Origin: CAZFLD01 sp964519835
GTDB lineage: Bacteria; Spirochaetota; Spirochaetia; DSM-27196; CAZFLD01
DNA length: 60,454 nucleotides
Direction: 5' to 3'
Assembly: GCA_964519835.1 (NCBI GenBank)
Contig: CAZFLD010000021.1
Location: 1 to 60,454 of the forward strand
Shown: positions 19,401 through 26,530 of the stretch, piece by piece
Numbering within the stretch: the first letter of the stretch is position 1
Layout: each line of letters starts with the position of its first letter
Made by a program: the position numbers and the translations under genes
Notes under the pieces: model-generated
Seen by the model: the letters and a program-made list of their open reading frames with translations, nothing else
What the model was told of the DNA's origin: nothing
The model's database searches: none

Positions 19401-19437
19401 ACAGAATCAAAGCGCCATAAAGGCCGGACCGTCGCAT
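16414..19437 (-). CDS. Bacterial Ig-like repeat lipoprotein with C-terminal PPC-like domain
   Basis: The 1007-residue protein has a lipoprotein-type signal (SFAVLTLAADC). About nine Ig-like modules follow, many opening with a variant of ITSPSDGSSI and containing GTATDNNGV-like turns and YRVDGGSW strands. The last 100 residues (VTTVSAGDVYWYRVYLYSG, GYHYILVEQNG) resemble the pre-peptidase C-terminal beta domain found on secreted proteins. The role is probably structural or adhesive at the surface. The start at 19437 (MRRSGLYG) is preceded by GGGGAG; an ATG at 19455 in frame lacks a binding site. It is the first gene of the four-gene unit and has a recognisable promoter. Confidence 0.85.
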   Translation of the reverse strand: MRRSGLYGALILSFAVLTLAADCFPITGQVTIAITSPEDGSSVGRTFTVAGEVGGAVDQYEFVQIDVNGAQSWPGIRSDNTFSAQVSVGSSVSEAVVTVTPATLDRDLARAFDSVTVYVDSGAPTIRFSAGAPTSAGLDTPRDFGFTATDSGGVERIEYRVGSAYWDMPSEWTVAEGLDGLSGTTVTDVISVTFTNSGSRYLEIRAVDAAGNVSSSVGRNVSVDGTAPSISVSSPSDGDTITDPFFTVSGTATDNNGVVSITFDVNGTEEVLDVDPVTTSYNYSYDLTELSEGTYDIIVTATDTAGLTAEAEFSVTVENALDVNITSPSDGSSIASQPFDVNGTASGGWSDIEAVFVFVDSASGDYAQSVSGNFDIWTYEIEGLAGGTHIITVRVEDVDGRQKEESITVYLDTTPPIDPIIHVPASGNPTVFESSLTVEVEAADVAGGSGIGSVRVNLDGGTWRQTTYNSDIDRWTYEFTSIAYGDREVNAQSFDNAENVSTTVSRSFVRDDKPTVSVSGYADDAVVNVASTSFSISGSADDNEGLVEVYRRINGGSAVPMWNTGGVASTSWSDTITLPQSNGNNTIRVYAKDVRGNLSDDYTVEVRVDTTAPGTPTIASPSDGATVADSVVTISGTATDNLGVETVKIVVDSATTYNVDANGSTSYSYSYDLNIDALATGSHTVDVTALDAAGNESATAASISFAKETRPTVSIDTPAVSQVYTSSSPYSISGSATDDFGSVSGVQVRVDGGTWQSVDTFTAGTPASWSHDVALSSGDGSYLVEVKATDDAGFESSFDSVTVILDTASPAVTISSPDDGSVVVATSTPYSLTVSGSVSDTNIDTVEYRVDGGSWTAASGTASWTANISLSSGEHDIEVRATDKVGNTDAAAITVDIQGVTTINVSSSWTQVTTVSAGDVYWYRVYLYSGSTYAVQMADDGVDGMTANMRLTVYDDTDQSNVVGGIYRYDDAYDPAPTLTASFTGYHYILVEQNGTPSSGSFQIRVY

Positions 19438-19494
19438 ATTTCTCACTCTCCCCATGGTGATTACTCAAGCGAATAGCATGAGTTCATGATCCTA

Positions 19495-19523
19495 AACATA
19501 TACCGGTTAAACGGCCATTTCAA
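19495..19523 (-). promoter_or_regulatory. Promoter for the Ig/FN3 surface-protein operon
   Basis: On the minus strand TTGAAA (19523-19518), a 17-bp spacer and TATGTT (19500-19495) fit sigma70-type boxes and give a leader of about 50 nt before the SD-preceded ATG at 19437. Confidence 0.5.
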
Positions 19524-19530
19524 GGTGAGC

Positions 19531-19559
19531 TTGCCGGTATTCCCATCGGTCTATAGAGT
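19531..19559 (+). promoter_or_regulatory. Promoter of the VIT1/CCC1 gene, probably leaderless
   Basis: TTGCCG (19531-19536), a 17-bp spacer and TAGAGT (19554-19559) are followed seven bases later by the ATG at 19567. No ribosome binding site lies between. Confidence 0.5.
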
Positions 19560-19566
19560 AAGCGGC

Positions 19567-20448
19567 ATGGCGACAGCCCCACTCCCGCCGCAACTCTATG
19601 CCAAGATTCTCAAGGCTCAGCGAAACGAAATGACGCAGGCGACTATCTACCGACGTCTTGCGAAAAATCAGAAAGACGGCAAAAACGCCTCTATTCTGAG
19701 AAAAATCGGTGAAGACGAGGAGCGCCACGCCCGGTTCCTGTCGAAATACACCGGAAAGGCGGCAGAGCCGTATCGATTGCGGATGTGGCGCTGCTTTTGG
19801 CTGACGCGTATCCTCGGTCTGGTCTTTGGGATCAAGCTTATGGAGCGGGCCGAGGATGCCGCCCAAATCGACTACGACGCGATGGCCGGTTCCGTGCCTG
19901 AGAGCAAAACAATCCAAAAGGAAGAGGAAGAACACGAGCGTCAGCTCATTGGAATGCTCGAGGAAGAGCGTCTCAACTACATGGGTTCGGTTGTGCTCGG
20001 CCTCAACGATGCCCTTGTGGAACTGACCGGGGCGCTTGCGGGCCTGACATTTGCACTGCGTGATCCGCGGCTCATCGCAATCGCGGGCCTTATTACCGGC
20101 ATCGCGGCGAGCTTTTCCATGGCCGCCAGCGAATACCTCTCCCAAAAGTCCGAGGGTCAGCCGGGTCGCGCTCCCAAATCCGCGCTGTACACCGGCATCG
20201 CCTACATCGTTACCGTTTTCGCCTTGATTTTGCCCTATTTACTGCTGAAAAATCCTTTTATTGCGCTGCCGATCTCCTTGGGCGTCGCCATCCTAATTAT
20301 CGGTGGATTCAACTACTACATTTCGGTGGCTCAAGACCTGTCGTTTGGCAAGCGCTTTTGGGAGATGACTCTCCTATCGATGGGCGTTGCGGCCATCAGT
20401 TTCCTCGTCGGAATCCTCATTCGGTCGGTATTTGGCATAGACGTTTAG
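19567..20448 (+). CDS. VIT1/CCC1-family iron/manganese transporter with N-terminal ferritin-like domain
   Basis: The 293-residue protein joins a ferritin-like (erythrin-type) four-helix domain, about residues 10-130, to a VIT1/CCC1 membrane domain. The first part has Glu21, an EDEERH motif at 49-54 and EEEEHE at 119-124, the expected di-iron ligands. The second part has VVLGLNDALVELTGALAGLTFAL, then GLITGIAASFSMAASEYLSQKSEG, the family's metal-translocation segments, followed by three more membrane helices. Such proteins move Fe(II) or Mn(II) out of the cytoplasm, with the ferritin-like part sensing or delivering the metal. The start at 19567 fits the family; an ATG at 19486 is in frame but its extension looks non-coding. 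Confidence 0.93.
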   Translation: MATAPLPPQLYAKILKAQRNEMTQATIYRRLAKNQKDGKNASILRKIGEDEERHARFLSKYTGKAAEPYRLRMWRCFWLTRILGLVFGIKLMERAEDAAQIDYDAMAGSVPESKTIQKEEEEHERQLIGMLEEERLNYMGSVVLGLNDALVELTGALAGLTFALRDPRLIAIAGLITGIAASFSMAASEYLSQKSEGQPGRAPKSALYTGIAYIVTVFALILPYLLLKNPFIALPISLGVAILIIGGFNYYISVAQDLSFGKRFWEMTLLSMGVAAISFLVGILIRSVFGIDV

Positions 20449-20544
20449 ATTTTTTCCTCCTTGATGCAACCGGCCGCCGTTCACGGCGGTAGGAGGGGTA
20501 TCAATATCGGGCGGATCACGATACCCGCCACTATGGAGGAAACT

Positions 20545-21525
20545 ATGGAAACACGCACATTGCGAATTGGAACATCGATTGTTGTGGCTGTCGCTACGGC
20601 GCTCCTCTTGTTCGCGTGCTCCGGTGTTGGCCCCGGCGACCAAACGGAGGACGGAACCATCTCCCTCAGCCTCACCGATGCCCCGCTGGACGACACCGAT
20701 GTTACGGGTGTCTACATCACGATCAGCGAGATCCAGTACGGTGGCGACGAGACGGGTTGGACCACGATGGAGGAATTCGATCCGGAAGCCAACAACCCGT
20801 ACAACTTGCTGGACCTAACGGGCGGAACAAGCACTCTACTCGGCGAGCTGTCGCTCCCATCAGGAACCTACTCTCAGATTCGATTTGTCTTGGATGCTCC
20901 TGAACGAGGCCAGGAAACCCCGTCGAACCCGGGCACGTACATTGAGTACACGGACGGCAGCACCGCGTTACTGTTTGTTCCCAGCGGCGCCGAGCGCGGG
21001 TACGCGGCCGTTTCCGAGGAATCCTTTACCGTACCGTCCAATGGAAGCGTCTCCCTCACCGCGGACTTTGACGCACGACGGTCGGTGGTGGAGGCAGGCG
21101 CCTCAGGTATTATCATTCTCAAGCCTACTCTTCGCCTTCTGGTGGATGATCAGGCAGGCGAGATCACCGGCACGCTTACAAACATGGACGGGTCTACGCG
21201 GTACACCGTGCTTGCCTACGAAGACGACACGTACGACTCGACGGAAGCGGACGATCCGGCCGTGGAAGAATCACGGTTTCCAACTGCGGTATCGAGCTTT
21301 ACGCCGGTCGACGAAGATGACGACGGCGCAACGGACGGCAGTGCGGACTACACAATCGCGTACCTGGCAGCCGGCACCTACGATTTGTACATCGCGAAAT
21401 ACACCGATGACAACGGCGACGGTGCGTTTGAGTTCTCGGGCGAAGCCCCACTAACAGGCCCCCAAAACCTCGAGGTCACGGCATCTTATTCAACCACCGC
21501 AGCGGACACAGACGTGTCCCTGTAG
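20545..21525 (+). CDS. DUF4382 lipoprotein
   Basis: The 326-residue product has a lipoprotein signal (ALLLFACSG, Cys25). A DUF4382 domain follows at about residues 35-185, with GTISLSLTDAPLDDTDVTGVYITISEI, LLDLTGG and LPSGTYSQIRFVLD. The C-terminal 110 residues form a second beta-rich part with acidic DEDDDGATDGSADY and DDNGDGAFEF stretches that could bind calcium. DUF4382 proteins are exported and of unknown function. The start is fixed by GGAGGAAACT directly before the ATG at 20545. A strong terminator follows the gene, so it appears to be transcribed alone. Confidence 0.88.
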   Translation: METRTLRIGTSIVVAVATALLLFACSGVGPGDQTEDGTISLSLTDAPLDDTDVTGVYITISEIQYGGDETGWTTMEEFDPEANNPYNLLDLTGGTSTLLGELSLPSGTYSQIRFVLDAPERGQETPSNPGTYIEYTDGSTALLFVPSGAERGYAAVSEESFTVPSNGSVSLTADFDARRSVVEAGASGIIILKPTLRLLVDDQAGEITGTLTNMDGSTRYTVLAYEDDTYDSTEADDPAVEESRFPTAVSSFTPVDEDDDGATDGSADYTIAYLAAGTYDLYIAKYTDDNGDGAFEFSGEAPLTGPQNLEVTASYSTTAADTDVSL

Positions 21526-21550
21526 CGAACTCGAGGTTTAGTGTCCCCCT

Positions 21551-21584
21551 GGGGCTGCCTCCACAAGGAGGCAGCCCCTTTTTT
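21551..21584 (+). terminator. Rho-independent terminator after the DUF4382 gene
   Basis: GGGGCTGCCTCC, a four-base loop (ACAA) and GGAGGCAGCCCC form a perfect 12-bp stem followed by six T. This is a canonical intrinsic terminator and it isolates the DUF4382 gene from the sigma-factor operon. Confidence 0.95.
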
Positions 21585-21618
21585 GCCGCCGTCTTCGAGG
21601 CTCGCGCCGCTTACGCGC

Positions 21619-21624
21619 TATAAT
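21619..21624 (+). promoter_or_regulatory. Consensus -10 box in front of the ECF sigma gene
   Basis: A perfect TATAAT ends 12 bases before the ATG at 21637, giving a predicted leader of only about six nucleotides. No -35 box resembling TTGACA is present at the usual spacing, so an activator or an alternative sigma may be needed. There is also no ribosome binding site. Confidence 0.5.
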
Positions 21625-21636
21625 CGGCGGAACACC

Positions 21637-22209
21637 ATGTCCCCCATGTCGAGTGACAATCACGATCAAACCGCGGCAATTGCCGTTCAAAACGGCGACA
21701 ACAACGCGTTCGCGACAATCGTAGAAGCGTACCGTCGGCCCCTTTTTCGTATCGCTTGGCGATACCTCGGATCACGAGCGGCCGCCGAGGACGCCCTGCA
21801 GGACATATTCCTCAAGGCTTATCGATTAATCGGCAACTACGATACAACGCGCCCGTTCTCGCCGTGGTTGTATCGCCTGGCATCAAATCTTCTGAAGTCA
21901 AAACAGGGGCGCGCGGTTCGCCGCGCGGAAGTGACTCAGGACGAGATCGATGAACCGACCATCGACGGCTCCGCGACCGGCGGCGAGGACCCCGCCGACC
22001 TGGCTACCCGCTCGTGGGAGATGGGCGTGGTACGCAGTGCCGTGGACGGCCTGCCCGCGCGACTCCGGGAGGTGGTGATGCTGTACTACCTCGATGAGCG
22101 GACGATTGATGAGACGGCGGAAGCTCTTGGATTAGGTCGGGAAAACGTAAAATCGCGGCTGCACCGCGCACGAAAGCTGCTGCGTAGCCGACTCGACGGA
22201 ATGTTGTGA
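21637..22209 (+). CDS. ECF-type (group 4) RNA polymerase sigma factor
   Basis: The 190-residue protein has only the two ECF domains. Region 2 is at about residues 25-95 (RRPLFRIAWRYLGSRAAAEDALQDIFLKAYRLI, then PFSPWLYRLASNLLK). Region 4 is at about 135-185 (LPARLREVVMLYYLDERTIDETAEALGLGRENVKSRLHRARKLL), holding the helix-turn-helix that reads the -35 element. It lacks regions 1 and 3. It opens a five-gene operon and is followed by a single-pass membrane protein in the place usually taken by an anti-sigma factor. The start at 21637 is preferred over 21646 by position relative to the -10 box; neither has a binding site. Confidence 0.93.
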   Translation: MSPMSSDNHDQTAAIAVQNGDNNAFATIVEAYRRPLFRIAWRYLGSRAAAEDALQDIFLKAYRLIGNYDTTRPFSPWLYRLASNLLKSKQGRAVRRAEVTQDEIDEPTIDGSATGGEDPADLATRSWEMGVVRSAVDGLPARLREVVMLYYLDERTIDETAEALGLGRENVKSRLHRARKLLRSRLDGML

Positions 22210-22258
22210 CATCGGCGCAACCGAGCGGCCTTATGCGCGGTATACTCTGGTAGGACGG

Positions 22259-22936
22259 ATGAGCATGAAGCGATCGTTTGATCGGATTCTGGCCCGATGG
22301 CAAAAGACCGGGCGTATCGAAAACAGCGAATTGGAAACCCTCGAACGTCTGTCGTCCCGGTACGAGGATCTTGCCGTGAGGCTCTTTCGTCTCCGCCCTT
22401 TCCTCGAGCGTGATGCGGGCAGGCCCGTTTCCTTTACCGCCGACGAGGGCGAGCCGACTCCTCCGTCGGTCGACAGTTTGATGGAGCACATTGGTCGCGA
22501 GAAGACGGCACCGTCGGCCGATACAACGGTCACGGATTTCCCAGGCGCCCGGCGGTCGCCGAGCAATGCGCGGCCGTGGCAAATGGCAACGGCGGCGTCT
22601 GTGTTGGTCTCGTTAGGACTCCTACTGCTCTTTTTTGTCAGACAGCCCACACAACAGCATGCCGAGAGCGACGTTGTGACCGTTCGGTTTGTGTTGGCCG
22701 CCCCGGAAGCCGGCGGGGTAGCGGTCGTGGGCGACTTCAACGCATGGGATCGTGCTCGCCACACCATGAATGATTCAGACGCGGACGGGGTCTGGGAGAT
22801 CGAGATTCCCCTGGAAAAGGGCAGAAGGTACACCTACAATTTCCTTGTGGACGGCGAGGAGTGGGTTGTTGATCCCGAAGCCCCTGATGTCATGCAAGAT
22901 CCCTTCGGCGGCGAAAAGGCACTGTTATCCTTATGA
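22259..22936 (+). CDS. Single-pass membrane protein with CBM48/AMPK-type glycogen-binding domain; candidate anti-sigma factor
   Basis: The 225-residue protein has three parts. Residues 1-107 are predicted cytoplasmic and helical near the N-terminus (RILARWQKTGRIENSELETL), without the zinc-binding motif of ZAS anti-sigma domains. Residues 109-128 form one membrane segment. Residues about 140-215 form a CBM48/AMPK1-like domain with VVGDFNAWD, GVWEIEIPL and YTYNFLVDG, which in relatives binds alpha-glucans. Given its place after an ECF sigma gene and its topology, it may hold the sigma factor at the membrane and release it on sensing a ligand outside; this is inference. Its final TGA overlaps the next ATG. 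Confidence 0.85.
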   Translation: MSMKRSFDRILARWQKTGRIENSELETLERLSSRYEDLAVRLFRLRPFLERDAGRPVSFTADEGEPTPPSVDSLMEHIGREKTAPSADTTVTDFPGARRSPSNARPWQMATAASVLVSLGLLLLFFVRQPTQQHAESDVVTVRFVLAAPEAGGVAVVGDFNAWDRARHTMNDSDADGVWEIEIPLEKGRRYTYNFLVDGEEWVVDPEAPDVMQDPFGGEKALLSL

Positions 22937-23622
22937 GTAGTACGATTATAATCGGGCATTCCGGAAAAACCCTTTTGTTCCTTGCGACACTGCTCGTCGC
23001 TTGCGCTGCGACGGTGTCGGCAGCGGGAGCCGGCGAGACCACTCGGATTCGCCTTCCGGAGGAGCTGCGGGAAACGCTGGGAGACAGGGCGGACCAAGTA
23101 GAAGCCCAACTGGAAGAGGAGCTTGTATCCCGGTCCTTTGGTCCCCGCGCAGTGGCCATAGTTATGTCCGCCGTGGATCCCGAGTCCCTTCAGAGATCGC
23201 TGGATAATGGCACGGGCCGTTCGGCCGTTCGCGCGCTCGCCGCACTTATCCGTGAAACCGACGTGGCATTACGCCGAGGAGCGCTACCGACCCGACTTGC
23301 GGCAACTGCGCCCGAGCAGGCCCGGCGGGCGTTGGCCCGGGCCGAACACGCCGGGCCGCAGGGGTCCGGGGGCGGACGGACCAATACGGCCGGAGGCGGG
23401 CGCGCGGAGCAAGCCCTCGAGCGAGCGGAGGACGCGGCGCGGGGCGCGCCACCGACCAACAGGCCCGGCGGGCCTCCCACCGACACCGGTCCGCCGGAGG
23501 ACTTGCCAAACGACTCGCCAGACGACGACTCGCCGGAGGATTCGCCGGACGGTCCGGGCGATAACCCCGGCGACAATCCAGACGACAATCCGGAGGGACC
23601 GCCGGACAACCCGGGTCGATGA
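22933..23622 (+). CDS. Exported protein with Pro/Asp/Gly-rich tail
   Basis: The 229-residue product has a signal peptide ending near ATVSAAGAG. A helical charged region of about 120 residues follows (LPEELRETLGDRADQVEAQLEEELV). The last 90 residues are low-complexity, with Gly-Gly-Arg, then Pro-Glu-Asp and finally repeats of Asp-Asn-Pro-Gly/Asp. The tail is probably disordered or wall/surface-spanning. No family is recognised. It overlaps both neighbours by 4 bp (ATGA at each junction), which ties its expression to the sigma/CBM48 pair and to the next two genes. Confidence 0.8.
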   Translation: MSSTIIIGHSGKTLLFLATLLVACAATVSAAGAGETTRIRLPEELRETLGDRADQVEAQLEEELVSRSFGPRAVAIVMSAVDPESLQRSLDNGTGRSAVRALAALIRETDVALRRGALPTRLAATAPEQARRALARAEHAGPQGSGGGRTNTAGGGRAEQALERAEDAARGAPPTNRPGGPPTDTGPPEDLPNDSPDDDSPEDSPDGPGDNPGDNPDDNPEGPPDNPGR

Positions 23623-24299
23623 AGCTCGTGCGCAGACTAACAGGCTGTGTTTTTCTTCTTTTTTGTGTGGCTTTCCAGGCCGTCGCATCGGGATCCAACG
23701 AAGAGGCAGGTGCGCCGCCGGAGTTTTCCGGCAGATATGCGGCTTTGGAGGACGATGCAAACGACCTATTTGCGGGCCTCGAAACATCAGGTGCGCCGGT
23801 CGAAAAGCTTATGCTTTTGTATAAAGAGGGCATAAGCAAATCGGTCTTGCCCGACACCTTGCAGGAAGCCGCACGGCGCGAATACGATAGGCTCCGGTTC
23901 GCCGCGGAATTGTTTAGCGAGTACTATCCACATGAAGAACATCCTCGAGAAGCCTTTGAGGCGCTGGTCCTCGGGATGCAATCAGGCATTGCTACCGAGC
24001 TCGTAGAGTCGATGGCGCCGGCAGCGGACACGCCGACTCGCCTCGGCGATCTTATTGCAGCACTGGGGCGGATCCGTCGTTGGGATGTGATTAATGCTGA
24101 TACACTGGGACAATTGGGGAACGCCCTACTGGAATCGGAGCTGAACCGGCAGGCGTATAAAGCGGTGGCGACCATACTGGTTCGTGCGATGGCTCAAGGC
24201 GAACCGGCGGAGATCATCGATCGAGTGGTTCGAATCTTGCAAAACGGTGGTGGACTAGTGCAGATTTCACGGGAGATAGATAGCCGGAGGACGCCATGA
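23619..24299 (+). CDS. Exported helical protein of unknown function
   Basis: The 226-residue product has a signal peptide (CVFLLFCVAFQAVASGS). The mature protein is largely alpha-helical, with repeated charged and aliphatic stretches (KLMLLYKEGISKSVLPDTLQEAARREYDRLRFAAELFSEYY, ALLESELNRQAYKAVATILVRAMAQG). It resembles no family I can name. Start and stop overlap the neighbouring genes by 4 bp. Its place in the sigma-factor operon suggests a role in the envelope process that operon controls. Confidence 0.78.
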   Translation: MKLVRRLTGCVFLLFCVAFQAVASGSNEEAGAPPEFSGRYAALEDDANDLFAGLETSGAPVEKLMLLYKEGISKSVLPDTLQEAARREYDRLRFAAELFSEYYPHEEHPREAFEALVLGMQSGIATELVESMAPAADTPTRLGDLIAALGRIRRWDVINADTLGQLGNALLESELNRQAYKAVATILVRAMAQGEPAEIIDRVVRILQNGGGLVQISREIDSRRTP

Positions 24300-25234
24300 C
24301 CCATCGAAGTCGAACGGCGATTGCTCTGCTATTGTTAACGGTTGGTACCGGGCCGTTTCTGTGTGCTCTCGAGGGCAGCGTCCAATTCGGGCTCTATGGC
24401 GAATACGAGTCGGATATGTCGCCCGCATTTAGTGCCGGCCCGGAGAGCGCGGTTTCTATCTCTACGCTTTGGTTCCCAGACCGGATCGTCGGCGTTTTTT
24501 TCGACGCCGCCGTGTCGGCCTACTACGACCCTCTTGCCAACGAGTTCGGGACCGCGATCCTGATTGAACCGGCATTGAGCCTGCGTGGGACCGTTCTCAC
24601 CGTGGTCCTGGATGCGCGGACTTTTTTTGGCGCACGGAGCAGCTCCACATCAGCCACGCTTTTGTTTACTCCGCGTATGTCTCTCTCGGTGGGCTCCGTG
24701 GACTGGGCATTGGAGCTTGCGCCCTCCGCCACCCTGGACGTGACGGCAGGCAGCGGCAACCTCGGCGCCGACCTGACAGGGTCGTTGCTGATAGGGGCCG
24801 TGTGGACCTTAGATACAAGATTCGGCGTCTACTACCTCTACGGAACCAACCCCGGTGTTGAGTTGTCCGGGGGGGCGCACACAACCTACTTTGCGCCGGG
24901 TGGCGCTGAGCTTGACGGCCGGGCGGATATCTATCGCACCCTGTATGAATCATCACCGTCAACCACGGCCGTCTCCGCTCGTGTCGGCGTCGCGGTGCCC
25001 ACCGACGCGCTTGTGATCTCCTCTACGGTACCGGTGGCGCTTGTGTGGACCGATGGAACCGCTCCGGCATCGACAGTTGTCACGGTCGAACCAACCGTCG
25101 CTTTGTCGGTGGGGCTTTCGGAGGGCATCTCACTCGTTTCCGAGCTGAGCTCGAGCCTACGCTTTTTCGGCGCGAACCTTGATCGATGGTCACTTGCTTT
25201 GTCCGCCGACATCCGTTTTCGCCTGGGCGAATAG
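24296..25234 (+). CDS. Probable outer-membrane beta-barrel protein
   Basis: The 312-residue product has a signal peptide (IALLLLTVGTGPFLCALEG). It is then built of alternating hydrophobic/polar strands with Gly and aromatic residues at turns (SVQFGLYGEYESD, RFGVYYLYGTNPGVELSGG, SLVSELSSSLRFFGANLDRWSLALSADIRFRLGE). The final strand ends in a charged residue rather than Phe. Length suits a 12-16-stranded barrel. It closes the five-gene operon, overlapping its upstream neighbour by 4 bp. Membrane placement is inferred from pattern only; no specific family was recognised. Confidence 0.75.
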   Translation: MTHRSRTAIALLLLTVGTGPFLCALEGSVQFGLYGEYESDMSPAFSAGPESAVSISTLWFPDRIVGVFFDAAVSAYYDPLANEFGTAILIEPALSLRGTVLTVVLDARTFFGARSSSTSATLLFTPRMSLSVGSVDWALELAPSATLDVTAGSGNLGADLTGSLLIGAVWTLDTRFGVYYLYGTNPGVELSGGAHTTYFAPGGAELDGRADIYRTLYESSPSTTAVSARVGVAVPTDALVISSTVPVALVWTDGTAPASTVVTVEPTVALSVGLSEGISLVSELSSSLRFFGANLDRWSLALSADIRFRLGE

Positions 25235-25402
25235 CTTCACGAGATGCGCGGAATCCGCTTGACACAAACCACGCTCCCGGAGTACCTAAGAGCATCATGA
25301 CCCGTCGCAGCTTTTGTGACATCACGATTATCTCCACCAAGCAGCTACCGGTAGCCGGTAGTGGGGGTGTCGTTTAGGGTCGTCGTAGGCTTGAAGTGTT
25401 CA

Positions 25403-25438
25403 AGAGCCCGCGGGTGAGCCCGCGGGCTCTTTTTTTTT
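25403..25438 (+). terminator. Rho-independent terminator after the sigma-factor operon
   Basis: AGAGCCCGCGGG, a four-base loop (TGAG) and CCCGCGGGCTCT form a perfect 12-bp stem running into nine T. It ends the operon that finishes at 25234 and separates it from the ABC-2 exporter. The 25235-25402 stretch otherwise shows only an isolated TTGACA (25258) without a matching -10 box. Confidence 0.95.
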
Positions 25439-25492
25439 GCGCGCGGCACGCCGGTGGTTGTGGCGCGGCAACGCCCGGACGGGGAGGACAAG

Positions 25493-26530
25493 ATGGAGAC
25501 AGCGGTACAAACGGAGAATCTCACAAAGCGATTTCGAACGCGGCTAAAAACCCCGGGCCTTGGCCAGGCGGTCAAGGGCGTATTCCGCCCGACGTACAAG
25601 ACCGTCGACGCTGTTTGCCAAATGAGCTTCGAGATCGCCTCCGGCGATCTGGTGGCCTTTATCGGCCCAAACGGTGCCGGCAAGTCAACGACAATCAAGC
25701 TTATCTCCGGCATCCTGCATCCGGACTCGGGCTCGGTCGAGGTTCTGGGCCTCAATCCCCACAAAGCTCGTAAGGCCCTGTCGCGTCGGATCGGTACCGT
25801 CTTTGGCCAAAAGAGCCAGCTTTGGTACCACCTTCCGCCGGCCGACTCGTTTCGCCTTCTCGGTGCAATTTACGACCTCTCCGACAAGGTGGCGGACGAT
25901 CGCGTCACGGAACTCGCGGAGGTCTTTGAGATAGCGGACCTTCTTTCAACGCCTGTGCGCAAATTGAGCTTGGGCCAACGCATTCGCTGTGAGATAGCCG
26001 CGTCGCTCCTCCATCGACCGGAGATACTGTTCCTCGATGAGCCAAGCATCGGCCTTGATGTTGTGGTAAAACAGCGCATCCGCGACCTGATCCAACGCAT
26101 AAATCAGGAACAGGGCGTAACGATTTTTTTGACCTCCCACGACGCGGGCGACATCGAGAAGATTTGCCGCCGGGCGATTGTGATCAACCACGGCGCCATC
26201 GTGTGGGACGGGAGTATCAAAGAGATGAAGTACTCGTTTTTGAACCGCCGCATCCTCGACCTCAAGCTCGACGGCCCGATCGATATCGAAATGCCGGGCG
26301 TAGAGATTGTAAAGACCAAGGATTACTCGGCGAAGCTCGAGGTGGACCTCGCGCTCACGAAGATCGAGGCGGTGATCTCAGAGCTTATGAAACGCCGCAG
26401 CATCGTCGACATAACAATAGCCTCGACACCGATGGAGGAAGTCATCGCGCACATCTACGCCGGGAAAGAGCGCGCCGGCGACGAACCAAGCGGCGGGCCG
26501 GAGGAAAGAGGCGGACCCGGCCATGCGTAA
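25493..26530 (+). CDS. ABC-2 type exporter, ATP-binding subunit
   Basis: The 345-residue ATPase has Walker A GPNGAGKST (about residues 58-66) and a signature loop LSLGQRIRCEIA. Walker B ILFLDEP with its catalytic Glu and a switch His (TSHDAGDIE) follow. The C-terminal 60 residues form a short domain with VDITIASTPMEEVIAHIY, common in drug/antibiotic exporters of the ABC-2 class. It energises two membrane subunits encoded directly downstream. GGGGAGGA five bases before the ATG at 25493 fixes the start, and its end overlaps the next gene by 8 bp. Substrate unknown; the three-gene pattern resembles viologen or daunorubicin-type exporters. Confidence 0.93.
   Translation: METAVQTENLTKRFRTRLKTPGLGQAVKGVFRPTYKTVDAVCQMSFEIASGDLVAFIGPNGAGKSTTIKLISGILHPDSGSVEVLGLNPHKARKALSRRIGTVFGQKSQLWYHLPPADSFRLLGAIYDLSDKVADDRVTELAEVFEIADLLSTPVRKLSLGQRIRCEIAASLLHRPEILFLDEPSIGLDVVVKQRIRDLIQRINQEQGVTIFLTSHDAGDIEKICRRAIVINHGAIVWDGSIKEMKYSFLNRRILDLKLDGPIDIEMPGVEIVKTKDYSAKLEVDLALTKIEAVISELMKRRSIVDITIASTPMEEVIAHIYAGKERAGDEPSGGPEERGGPGHA

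Noticed and set aside
20473..20490. Hairpin CCGCCG-TTCA-CGGCGG after the VIT1 gene as a terminator
   Set aside because: Short stem and no T-run; it lies just before the ribosome binding region of the next gene and gives no clear signal.
25298..25377. 26-codon open frame after an isolated TTGACA
   Set aside because: No ribosome binding site, no -10 box and no recognisable peptide.
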